From contig JAQTRH010000014.1 of the NCBI GenBank assembly GCA_028711925.1, positions 1 through 14,558 on the forward strand: a DNA stretch of 14,558 bases, read 5' to 3'. This stretch comes from Candidatus Nanoarchaeia archaeon. Its GTDB lineage: Archaea; Nanobdellota; Nanobdellia; Woesearchaeales; CG1-02-33-12. The position numbers and the translations under genes are program-made. Below are positions 8,243 through 13,877 of the stretch, piece after piece. Numbering within the stretch: the stretch's first letter is position 1; each line of letters starts with the position of its first letter. A model generated the notes under the pieces. That model had not been told where the DNA came from. It was given only the letters and a program-made list of their open reading frames with translations, and did not search any database.

Positions 8243-8248
8243 AGGTGA
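8243..8248 (+). promoter_or_regulatory. Ribosome-binding site of tfs
   Basis: AAGGTGA lies a few bases before the ATG at 8252, within the 13-base gap after the signal peptidase stop. An internal gene of an operon using a Shine-Dalgarno fits the contrast with the leaderless first genes. Confidence 0.6.
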
Positions 8249-8251
8249 AAA

Positions 8252-8569
8252 ATGTTTTGTTTAAAATGCGGCTCATTGCTTGTGCCTAAAAAAGTAGATG
8301 GGAAAAGAGTAATGGCATGCCCAAGATGCAGCTATGTGAACAAGGAAGTGAAGGAAGCAAAGATAGTTGAAAAAACAAAAAACACAAAAGATATAGAAAT
8401 CGTTGAGAGTGATGAATCAAAAACACTTCCTGTTATGGATGCAGAATGCCCAAAGTGCGGAAACAAAGAGGCATACTACTGGCTTTTGCAGACAAGGGCA
8501 GGAGATGAGCCAGAAACAAAATTCCTTAAGTGCACAAAGTGCGGCCATGTATGGCGGGACTACAGCTGA
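8252..8569 (+). CDS. tfs: Transcription factor S (TFIIS/RPB9-like)
   Basis: A 105-residue protein with two zinc ribbons. The N-terminal one is C3-x2-C6 with C23-x2-C26. The C-terminal one is C66-x2-C69 with C94-x2-C97. The second carries the TFIIS signature TRAGDEPETKF, with D85-E86 as the acidic pair that enters the RNA polymerase funnel and stimulates transcript cleavage, followed by GHVWRDYS. The protein rescues backtracked RNA polymerase and improves fidelity. It is a complete, active-looking copy rather than an inhibitory paralogue, because the DE pair is intact. It has its own Shine-Dalgarno and is coupled to the next gene by a TGATG stop/start overlap. Confidence 0.95.
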   Translation: MFCLKCGSLLVPKKVDGKRVMACPRCSYVNKEVKEAKIVEKTKNTKDIEIVESDESKTLPVMDAECPKCGNKEAYYWLLQTRAGDEPETKFLKCTKCGHVWRDYS

Positions 8570-8805
8570 TGGAAGGAATGAAAGGCAATATCAAGGTTAT
8601 ACTAAAGCCTAATTCTAGTTGTAACAGGATTGCTGGATTTGACAATGAAAAAAAAGCTTATATAATTGAGGTTAAGGCTCCTGCACATGAAAATAAGGCA
8701 AATATCGAGCTTGTAAAATTTCTTTCAAAATCAATAAAGAAAAAGGTTAGGATATTAAAAGGACTGAAAAGCAGGGAAAAGATTTTAGAGATATCTGAAA
8801 AATGA
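8569..8805 (+). CDS. DUF167 (UPF0235/YggU) family protein
   Basis: A 78-residue small protein with the family outline: KVILKPNSS at the start, an alternating beta segment ending VKAPAHENKANIELVKFLS, and the closing GLKSREKILEI. The APxxxxKAN-x-xL-x-xFL block and the G-x-x-SR-x-K block are characteristic. The biochemical function is unknown for the whole family. The frame is open further upstream (ATG at 8530), but that extension lies inside tfs and has no family similarity. The ATG at 8569 overlaps the tfs TGA by one base (TGATG), typical of translational coupling; ATG 8578 is also possible. The stop at 8805 abuts the stop of the convergent coiled-coil gene at 8806. Confidence 0.85.
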   Translation: MEGMKGNIKVILKPNSSCNRIAGFDNEKKAYIIEVKAPAHENKANIELVKFLSKSIKKKVRILKGLKSREKILEISEK

Positions 8806-9921
8806 CTATTTATTCCTTCTTTCAAGAAGCAGTATTATTACTGCCAGTATAATCAATCCAATAAGTATGTTATACCTGTAATCTATTATGAAAGAAAAAA
8901 GTGTATTGAAGAATCCTATAAAGTAAAGAAAAACAATTATCAGAACAATAAAGACTGCAATAACAAATTTAAAGATATTTGTATTGTCATGCTTTTTCTC
9001 TTTGGAAATTTCATCCTGTTTTTCCTTTTCATTCAATTCTTCGCTTTCTTCTTCCATAAAGAAATCAAGGATTCCTTCCCAGAAGGATTTAAGGAAACTA
9101 TCGCCTTTTTGCTTTTTTTTTACCCCTTTTTTTTCAGGCTTTTTTTGCTCTGTTTCCTCTATCTCTTCAGTAAAGAAATCAACTACACCGCTCCAGGCAT
9201 TTTTAATGATGCCTTTTTCTCTTTCCTGAGACTTCACTATATTTGAAACCCTTTGTCTGTCTTTTTTTTTGACTTCAGGATTTTTTCTTATTATTTTGAT
9301 TATTTCTTTTAATTTAGAATCAAGGAGTTTGAACTTTTCCTTGAAGATATTGTTTTTAACAGAGTCTTTTTTAAGGGTTCTTATTTCTTCCTTTAATTCT
9401 GATACAATAATATTAAATTTTTCTTCATCAACAAAACCCTGTTTTATTTCCTCAAATTCTCTTTTTATGTATTTTATATCTTCTGCTTTTTTCTTAAGCT
9501 TTGCATCTATCTTGTTTTCATGCAATGCAAATTCATTGGAATTGACAACAGAATGCTTTAGCTCATTGAATTCTTGCCTTATATTGTTGGCATTTTTAAG
9601 CTCCTCTTCCATTGACTCAAAGGAATTTCTGAGCTTTAATGCTTCTTTGAGCTCTTTCTTGAGTTTTTCTTTTTTGGATATTTCCTCATCAAGATTGTTG
9701 CACCTTTGCCTTAATGACTCGAATGAGCTTTCAAACTCATTGATTTTTACAAATTCCTGCTCAAGAGCTGAAATTCTGTTTTTTATATCTAAAGAAATAT
9801 CTTTGTTTTTTTCCTTTAAGACATTAACATCCTTCTTTACAGCAGAAAAAGATTTTTTAAGATTTCTATTAATAATGTAAAGCCTGTTCTCAATATCCTT
9901 AACCTTGTCCCCCCATTCCAT
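8806..9921 (-). CDS. Long coiled-coil protein with two C-terminal membrane helices
   Basis: A 371-residue protein of no family I recognise. Residues about 5-215 are Lys/Glu-rich heptad sequence, predicted as long coiled coils broken by a few Asn/Ser hinges. A linker (216-315) contains two copies of a short amphipathic motif: N241-A-W-S-G-V-V-D-F-F-T-E-E and S279-F-W-E-G-I-L-D-F-F-M-E-E, spaced 38 residues apart. Two hydrophobic helices follow (about 317-337 and 350-366), so the protein is tail-anchored with the coiled coil probably in the cytoplasm. The topology suggests a membrane scaffold or tether, perhaps in envelope or division organisation; this is inference only. A TATA box lies 28 bases upstream of the ATG, which is preceded by no Shine-Dalgarno. 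Confidence 0.8.
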   Translation of the reverse strand: MEWGDKVKDIENRLYIINRNLKKSFSAVKKDVNVLKEKNKDISLDIKNRISALEQEFVKINEFESSFESLRQRCNNLDEEISKKEKLKKELKEALKLRNSFESMEEELKNANNIRQEFNELKHSVVNSNEFALHENKIDAKLKKKAEDIKYIKREFEEIKQGFVDEEKFNIIVSELKEEIRTLKKDSVKNNIFKEKFKLLDSKLKEIIKIIRKNPEVKKKDRQRVSNIVKSQEREKGIIKNAWSGVVDFFTEEIEETEQKKPEKKGVKKKQKGDSFLKSFWEGILDFFMEEESEELNEKEKQDEISKEKKHDNTNIFKFVIAVFIVLIIVFLYFIGFFNTLFSFIIDYRYNILIGLIILAVIILLLERRNK

Positions 9922-9945
9922 TATTAATTATAAAGTAGCAAACAA

Positions 9946-9952
9946 TATATAA
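9946..9952 (-). promoter_or_regulatory. TATA box for the coiled-coil gene
   Basis: TATATAA on the plus strand (TTATATA on the coding strand) is centred 28 bases before the start codon at 9921-9919. The coiled-coil gene therefore has its own promoter although xerA lies 58 bases upstream on the same strand. Confidence 0.6.
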
Positions 9953-9979
9953 GCTTTTCTGTGGTGAAACATAGTTTTT

Positions 9980-10801
9980 TTAAAGGTCAATCGGGCTTTT
10001 TATCCTGCTTATATCTGCTTTTGAGACATGAGTGTAAATCTGGGTTGTTTCCGGCCTTGAGTGGCCCAGAAGCTTTTGTATTATCCTTAAGTCTGTCCCG
10101 TTTTCAAGAAGATGAGTTGCAAAGCTGTGCCTTAGCGTATGAGGGGTTACATTCTTTTTTATTTCTGCTTTTACAGCTGCTTTTTTGATGATTTGCTGTA
10201 TTGATCTTAGTGAGTATTTTTTGTTTCTGTTTGTCTTGAATATTATTCCCTCTTTGTTTATGTCTAATTGCTTTAAGGCTTTCTTTACTTTTGGAGAAAG
10301 CATTACAATCCTGTCTTTGTTTCCTTTGGCTAGCTTTATGTGGATTATGTTTCTTTTAAAATCAACATCTTCCCATTTTAAGCTTGTTAATTCGCCTGCC
10401 CTCATTCCTGAGCTGTAGAGCATCATTATTATTGTTCTGTGGATGAAATTAGTTGTTAAAATTATCATATTTTTAATCTCATCTTTTGAAAGAATTATCG
10501 GAAGCTTTTTGTCTCTTTTAAGGTTGGGTGTTTCTTTGATAATGTTGTTTATTTCCTTGTTCTGCTTTGCTTTTATGCCTAGGTAAAACTTGATTGCAAA
10601 GCCTGCAACCCTTACTGTTTCCTTGCTTTTTTTATTGTTTATTAGGCTTAAAAGAAATTCCCTTGGTTTTAGTTTAGATTCAACAAACTTGCCTACATGG
10701 AATAGGTAAGCGCTTTTTGTTTTCCTGGAATAGCCCTTTAGTTCAAGCTCATCTGTTAATAATTTTTTCCAGTTAGAATGGTTTAAAAGCTTATTTTCCA
10801 T
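9980..10801 (-). CDS. xerA: Tyrosine recombinase, XerA type
   Basis: A 273-residue integrase-family recombinase. The N-terminal SAM-like core-binding domain covers about 10-90 and the catalytic domain about 100-273. All active-site residues are visible: R134 (SGMRAGELTSLKW), K159 (AKGNKDR), H221-x2-R224 (TPHTLRHSFATHLL), H247 (LLGHSRPETTQIY) and nucleophile Y256. Length and motifs match archaeal XerA, which resolves chromosome dimers at a dif site. It lacks the extra helix region between the second and third motifs that marks integron integrases. Related integrases also mobilise elements, and this gene sits 144 bp from a repeat array of unusual structure (starting at 10945), with a restriction-modification operon beyond, so a role at those repeats is possible. 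A TATA-like box lies about 28 bases upstream. Confidence 0.92.
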   Translation of the reverse strand: MENKLLNHSNWKKLLTDELELKGYSRKTKSAYLFHVGKFVESKLKPREFLLSLINNKKSKETVRVAGFAIKFYLGIKAKQNKEINNIIKETPNLKRDKKLPIILSKDEIKNMIILTTNFIHRTIIMMLYSSGMRAGELTSLKWEDVDFKRNIIHIKLAKGNKDRIVMLSPKVKKALKQLDINKEGIIFKTNRNKKYSLRSIQQIIKKAAVKAEIKKNVTPHTLRHSFATHLLENGTDLRIIQKLLGHSRPETTQIYTHVSKADISRIKSPIDL

Positions 10802-10823
10802 AGAAAGGCCTAAACATCACTAA

Positions 10824-10833
10824 TTGATAAACC
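10824..10833 (-). promoter_or_regulatory. TATA-like box for xerA
   Basis: The coding-strand sequence GGTTTATCAA is centred about 28 bases before the xerA ATG (10801-10799). Spacing agrees with the other leaderless genes here; the box itself is a moderate match. Confidence 0.45.
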
Positions 10834-10893
10834 TTTAGCAATTTTTTTCGGAAGAACCCAACCCAAAACGAAATATATTCCGGTTTAATACTA

Positions 10894-10914
10894 GTTGAGG
10901 CGAAATTTTTTGCC
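10894..10914. repeat. Boundary palindrome, copy 1
   Basis: GTTGAGGC is followed by GAAATTTTTTGCC; the inner part GGC...GCC (10899-10914) is a near-palindrome. Related sequence recurs at 11149-11168 (GTTAGGC then AAAATTTTTTGCC) and, degraded, at 11427-11450. The three copies mark the edges of the two repeat units. Confidence 0.6.
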
Positions 10915-10944
10915 AACATTTAAAGGCAAAATCAAAAAAGAAAA

Positions 10945-11148
10945 AGGCAAAAAACTTGCCCTTCCCCCACTTCTGCCTTGTAGTTTATGGAATAATCGTT
11001 CGTAGGGGTCGGTCGCCTAACAGGAATTAAAAGGTAAAATTAGTCTCCACTTCGTTCCGCCTAATTTTCCCCAAATTTTGCTCACGAGGAGTTAGCTCAT
11101 TTCATTCACTAACTCAGCTCTGTTCGCAAAACTTCTTTTAATTCCTGA
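10945..11148. repeat. Direct repeat unit 1 (~204 bp, non-coding)
   Basis: Aligned without gaps to 11223-11426 (offset 278), this unit differs at about 8 of 202 positions up to 11146. Five of these cluster at 10977-10986; from 10987 to 11146 only two differences are seen. Similarity stops at the end of the inner arm of the large inverted repeat. No open frame of useful length crosses it on either strand. It lies between xerA and the restriction-modification operon. Confidence 0.92.
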
Positions 11149-11155
11149 GTTAGGC
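11015..11155. other. Branched inverted repeat with attC-like ends, copy 1
   Basis: The outer arm GCCTAAC (11015-11021) and AGGAATTAAAAG (11022-11033) pairs with CTTTTAATTCCT (11135-11146) and GTTAGGC (11149-11155), leaving two unpaired bases (GA, 11147-11148). Inside are two further stems: AAAATTAG (11036-11043) with CTAATTTT (11061-11068), and TTTTGC (11076-11081) with GCAAAA (11126-11131), which encloses GAGTTAG (11089-11095) with CTAACTC (11109-11115). The result is a three-way junction with 19 outer pairs. The outer heptamers fit RYYYAAC and GTTRRRY, the integron attC R'' and R' consensus, and 141 bases is within the attC size range. It could equally be a structured RNA. Confidence 0.6.
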
Positions 11156-11222
11156 AAAATTTTTTGCCGGTATTTAGGGGTAAGTTAAAAGAAACAAAAA
11201 AGGATCAAAAATTAAAGGGATA

Positions 11223-11426
11223 AGGCAAAAAACTTACCCTTCCCCCACTTCTGCATTGAAATGCATGGAATAATCGTTCGTAGGGGTCGGTCGCCTAACA
11301 GGAATTAAAAGGTAAAATTAGCCTCCACTTCGTTCCGCCAAATTTTCCCCAAATTTTGCTCACGAGGAGTTAGCTCATTTCATTCACTAACTCAGCTCTG
11401 TTCGCAAAACTTCTTTTAATTCCTCT
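11223..11426. repeat. Direct repeat unit 2 (~204 bp, non-coding)
   Basis: Second copy of the unit at 10945-11148, in the same orientation. The 74 bases between the units (11149-11222) are partly related to the sequence left of unit 1 (10894-10944), but with an indel. The true repeat period may therefore be about 255-278 bases. Confidence 0.92.
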
Positions 11427-11433
11427 GTTAGCC
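11293..11433. other. Branched inverted repeat, copy 2
   Basis: Same fold as 11015-11155. The outer arm GCCTAAC (11293-11299) now faces GTTAGCC (11427-11433), which has one mismatch to perfect pairing and no longer fits GTTRRRY. The first internal stem is weakened by one change (CTAATTTT to CAAATTTT at 11339-11346); the other stems are unchanged. Confidence 0.55.
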
Positions 11434-11566
11434 GAAATTTTCTTACTGCCTCCTCGTCGGTAAAACTCAAACATTTAGATAGGTGCCTTTGTTAAATCAA
11501 GGTTTATAAAATAAAAAGAGAGGGGGCTGGTGCTACGCACATATACTCTCCCTGCGGTCGAATAAA
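11434..11566. other. Gene-free tail between repeat 2 and the HEPN-like gene
   Basis: This completes the 765-base gene-free stretch 10802-11566. It holds a degraded boundary sequence (to 11450) and an A/T-rich part with TTTATAAAATAAAA at about 11503-11516. Read on the minus strand, that part gives a T-rich run after the HEPN-like gene and could be its terminator. The more G+C-rich 11517-11557 segment shows no gene or convincing hairpin. Confidence 0.4.
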
Positions 11567-12484
11567 TTAAGACTCTTTTTTCCACTTTAAAATTACTTCT
11601 GCATATGATTTTTTAAGCACGCCTGATCTTTCAATTTTTAAGAAGATATTACAAATTTTTTTTAGCATCTGATTTATTGAGTGTTCAATGTCTGAATTTT
11701 GATTATTCATTTGAAAAATCAACTCATTGAGAAAAGAAAACAAGCCATTCAAATCTTTGACAAATTGTTTTATAGAGTATTCATATCCACTTGAAAGAAA
11801 AATTGTTTTTTGCTTAATATCATAATACATATTTGCATGGGATAACCTATTTCTTATAAAATGATTATTGTTAAATACAGAATTTTCCTTTTTATCTAAT
11901 AAGCCGGCAAAAACCAAAGCATCGATTGTAGCTCCTAATTCAGGATGCTTATTTTTTTTAATTTTTTTAAGGAAGTTCTTTAACCTACTATCTGATTCAA
12001 GATTGTTTTCTTTGATATAATTATACAAAAGTTCAGCCAAATGCTTATTAACTAATTCGACAACATTTAGATATATCCATAATAAGATAGATATTCTAAT
12101 AGAATTTCTCATTCTTAATTTATGATTTTTCAATCTAAAATTTAGCCTTCTAAAATCATCAAGCAAAATCGAGATATAGTAAAGATTCCCAGATATTTCA
12201 AATAATAATCCAGAATCATTATGTTTTATAGAAGCAAGCTCAGAAATAATTTTTGTATCTGCAACCGACAACTTTTTTCTTTTTTTAATTTCTTGAGAAA
12301 TTATTTTTAATGGTTTTAAATTGTAATATTTATTGAAATTTTTATAGAACATATGGACTTTTAATGGAATGCCGCTTTCTAAAGCTTCGTTCAATGCTAT
12401 TAATCCTTTAGTGTTAAGAAAGCATATTGGTATTTTTACTTGTCTCTTTGATTCTATTTGTTGGATAAAATGATCTATCATCAT
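11567..12484 (-). CDS. HEPN-motif protein at the end of the R-M operon
   Basis: A 305-residue, Lys/Asn/Ile-rich protein. I do not recognise the whole family. Residues 209-216 read FIRNRLSH: R211-N-x3-H216, the R-N-x(n)-H signature of HEPN ribonucleases, with a long helix before it (about 130-160) and another after it (about 236-258), as in HEPN folds. Residues 1-125 form a separate N-terminal region with no clear motif. HEPN proteins are common toxins or abortive-infection RNases in defence islands, so a second line of defence behind the restriction system is a reasonable inference. The start chosen is ATG at 12484, whose ATGA overlaps the Vsr-like gene's TGA and which has GGAAG just upstream. 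A TTG four codons earlier is less likely. Base composition is the most A+T-rich of the operon. Confidence 0.72.
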   Translation of the reverse strand: MMIDHFIQQIESKRQVKIPICFLNTKGLIALNEALESGIPLKVHMFYKNFNKYYNLKPLKIISQEIKKRKKLSVADTKIISELASIKHNDSGLLFEISGNLYYISILLDDFRRLNFRLKNHKLRMRNSIRISILLWIYLNVVELVNKHLAELLYNYIKENNLESDSRLKNFLKKIKKNKHPELGATIDALVFAGLLDKKENSVFNNNHFIRNRLSHANMYYDIKQKTIFLSSGYEYSIKQFVKDLNGLFSFLNELIFQMNNQNSDIEHSINQMLKKICNIFLKIERSGVLKKSYAEVILKWKKES

Positions 12485-12891
12485 GTTTTCTTCCAAGCCT
12501 CTTTAACTTTTTTAATGCATTTATCAGGATTTCTTTTAATGTCATGTTCCCAAAACCTTAGCACAGTCCAGCCATCTTTCTTTAATTGCCTGTTGTATTT
12601 TTTTGCCCTGTCAATATTTTTCTGTATTTTTTTCTGCCAATACTTCTTAGGCGGAATTTTGCCTAATTTTTTCCAATTATAGCCGTGCCAAAAATCTCCA
12701 TCAAGAAAGATTATTATCTTTTTAGAAACATAAACAATATCTGGTTTCCCAGGGAGCTTATAATGGATTCTGTATCTTCCAAGGTTATTTTCCCAAAGAA
12801 GCTTTCTGAAATTAACCTCTAAAGAGGTATTCTTATGCCTTATGCGAGACATAATTTCGCTTCTTGTTTTCTTGTCAAATTTGTCTGGCAT
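12481..12891 (-). CDS. vsr: Vsr-like mismatch endonuclease lacking the zinc site
   Basis: A 136-residue endonuclease of the very-short-patch-repair family. Recognisable elements: MSRIRHKNTSLE at 14-25 with Glu25, LPGKPDIVY with catalytic Asp51, FLDGDFWHG at 62-70 with His69, N92-x2-R95, and GWTVLRFWEHDI at 107-118. Vsr nicks 5' of the thymine in T:G mismatches that arise when 5-methylcytosine deaminates, so its place after a cytosine-5 methyltransferase is expected. In E. coli Vsr a zinc is held by three Cys and one His. Here those positions read D66, Y71, W73 and H116, so the structural zinc appears to be lost. Its first 52 bases overlap the methyltransferase 3' end. Like the methyltransferase, it may be specific for the GGCC context. 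Confidence 0.88.
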   Translation of the reverse strand: MPDKFDKKTRSEIMSRIRHKNTSLEVNFRKLLWENNLGRYRIHYKLPGKPDIVYVSKKIIIFLDGDFWHGYNWKKLGKIPPKKYWQKKIQKNIDRAKKYNRQLKKDGWTVLRFWEHDIKRNPDKCIKKVKEAWKKT

Positions 12892-13877
12892 TTTTCCACT
12901 TCTTTTGTTTTTATATCAAGCATTATTTTTTCTGCCAGAGCTTCAGCTAATTTCACAGGAACGGCATTTCCTATCATTTTGTAGCCATCTGCGATGCTAT
13001 TATAGTAAAAAATGAAATCATCAGGAAACGTTTGTATTCTTGCACATTCCCTAACAGACAATCTCCTATAAAGATGCTCTTTCCCATTAACAAACTCCCT
13101 TTTGTTTTGATCTATAAACTTCATTTTTGGGGCTTGAGGATGAATGGGAGCATGCCTTCCTCCTGCTTGGATAGTGAAAGACTGTTCACCCCAATTTCTT
13201 ACCCTATTTCTTGACATGTAAATTGTTGAAAACCCTCCGTTCATATACTCATGGTTAGGGATTTCCATTTTTCCATTTGTCCTATTTTTTTCGCTTGCGG
13301 CTTTTGGTTCAGGCAAGCCCCCTATAGCTTCTTTTAAGGTTATCCACTTTCTTGTTCCTTTAGGAAATTTAAATCTCATGCCTAAGCTTCTGTGATAGCC
13401 AATGACAATAACTCTTTTTCTTTCTTGTGGAACACCATAATCCCTTGCATCCAAAAGCATGAATGAAACAACATAATTAATATCCCAGAATTTTTTAATC
13501 AGCCTCATAAATTCTGGCTTATGCTTTGGTGAAAGAATGCCTGGGACATTTTCAGCTAAAAAGAATAATGGCTGCTTTTGCTCAATTAAATTAACATAAT
13601 TCCAAAAAAGCTTTCCCCTTGAGTCATTAATCCCCTTCATTGCCCCAGCTAAGCTCCAGCTTTGGCATGGGGGACCGCCAACAAACCCAACAACATCAGG
13701 GATCTCATTGGGGTTAATTTCTGCAATTGACCTTTTATCTATTTTAATGCCATGGTTTTTCTCAAATGTTTCCCAACACCCTTCCCAGTTATCATTAGCA
13801 TATGCTAGTTTAAAGCCGGCATTAGTAAACCCAAGATCTAATCCTCCTGCTCCTGAAAAGAATGATGCTATTTTCAT
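12840..13877 (-). CDS. DNA cytosine-5 methyltransferase, M.HaeIII-like (GGCC)
   Basis: A 345-residue enzyme that methylates cytosine C5 using S-adenosylmethionine. The motifs are in order: I FFSGAGGLDLGF (6-17); IV GGPPCQSWS with catalytic Cys71; VI AENV with Glu109; VIII QERKRVIVIG (151-160); target-recognition region about 205-270; IX RECARIQTFPDDF (276-288); X GNAVPVKLAEAL (303-314). The target-recognition region contains PNHEY, MSRNRVR-x-W, HPQAP-x-M and GKEHLYRRL. I know these from M.HaeIII and M.NgoPII, which modify the inner C of GGCC, so the same site is predicted. The start ATG overlaps the endonuclease stop as ATGA. The last ~25 residues, after the usual end, are Lys/Gln-rich and overlap the Vsr-like gene. 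Confidence 0.95.
   Translation of the reverse strand: MKIASFFSGAGGLDLGFTNAGFKLAYANDNWEGCWETFEKNHGIKIDKRSIAEINPNEIPDVVGFVGGPPCQSWSLAGAMKGINDSRGKLFWNYVNLIEQKQPLFFLAENVPGILSPKHKPEFMRLIKKFWDINYVVSFMLLDARDYGVPQERKRVIVIGYHRSLGMRFKFPKGTRKWITLKEAIGGLPEPKAASEKNRTNGKMEIPNHEYMNGGFSTIYMSRNRVRNWGEQSFTIQAGGRHAPIHPQAPKMKFIDQNKREFVNGKEHLYRRLSVRECARIQTFPDDFIFYYNSIADGYKMIGNAVPVKLAEALAEKIMLDIKTKEVEKCQTNLTRKQEAKLCLA

Noticed and set aside
9269..9880. A 203-codon open frame on the plus strand across the coiled-coil gene
   Set aside because: Its Ser/Phe/Leu-rich product is the mirror of Lys/Glu-rich codons on the other strand; the minus-strand frame is longer, has clear heptads and a placed promoter.
9980..10801. 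The recombinase as a true integron integrase
   Set aside because: At 273 residues with normal spacing between the catalytic motifs it lacks the IntI-specific insert; XerA is the better match.
11015..11155. tRNA or rRNA fragment within the repeat
   Set aside because: No cloverleaf with a T-loop and anticodon arm could be drawn, and no recognisable rRNA core sequence is present.
10945..11426. CRISPR array
   Set aside because: Only two copies, each over 200 bp with internal stems and 74 bases between; no short regular repeats or spacers and no cas genes.
11517..11557. Hairpin made from GAGAGGG and CTCTCCC
   Set aside because: The two strings are not reverse complements (the partner of GAGAGGG would be CCCTCTC), so no stem forms.
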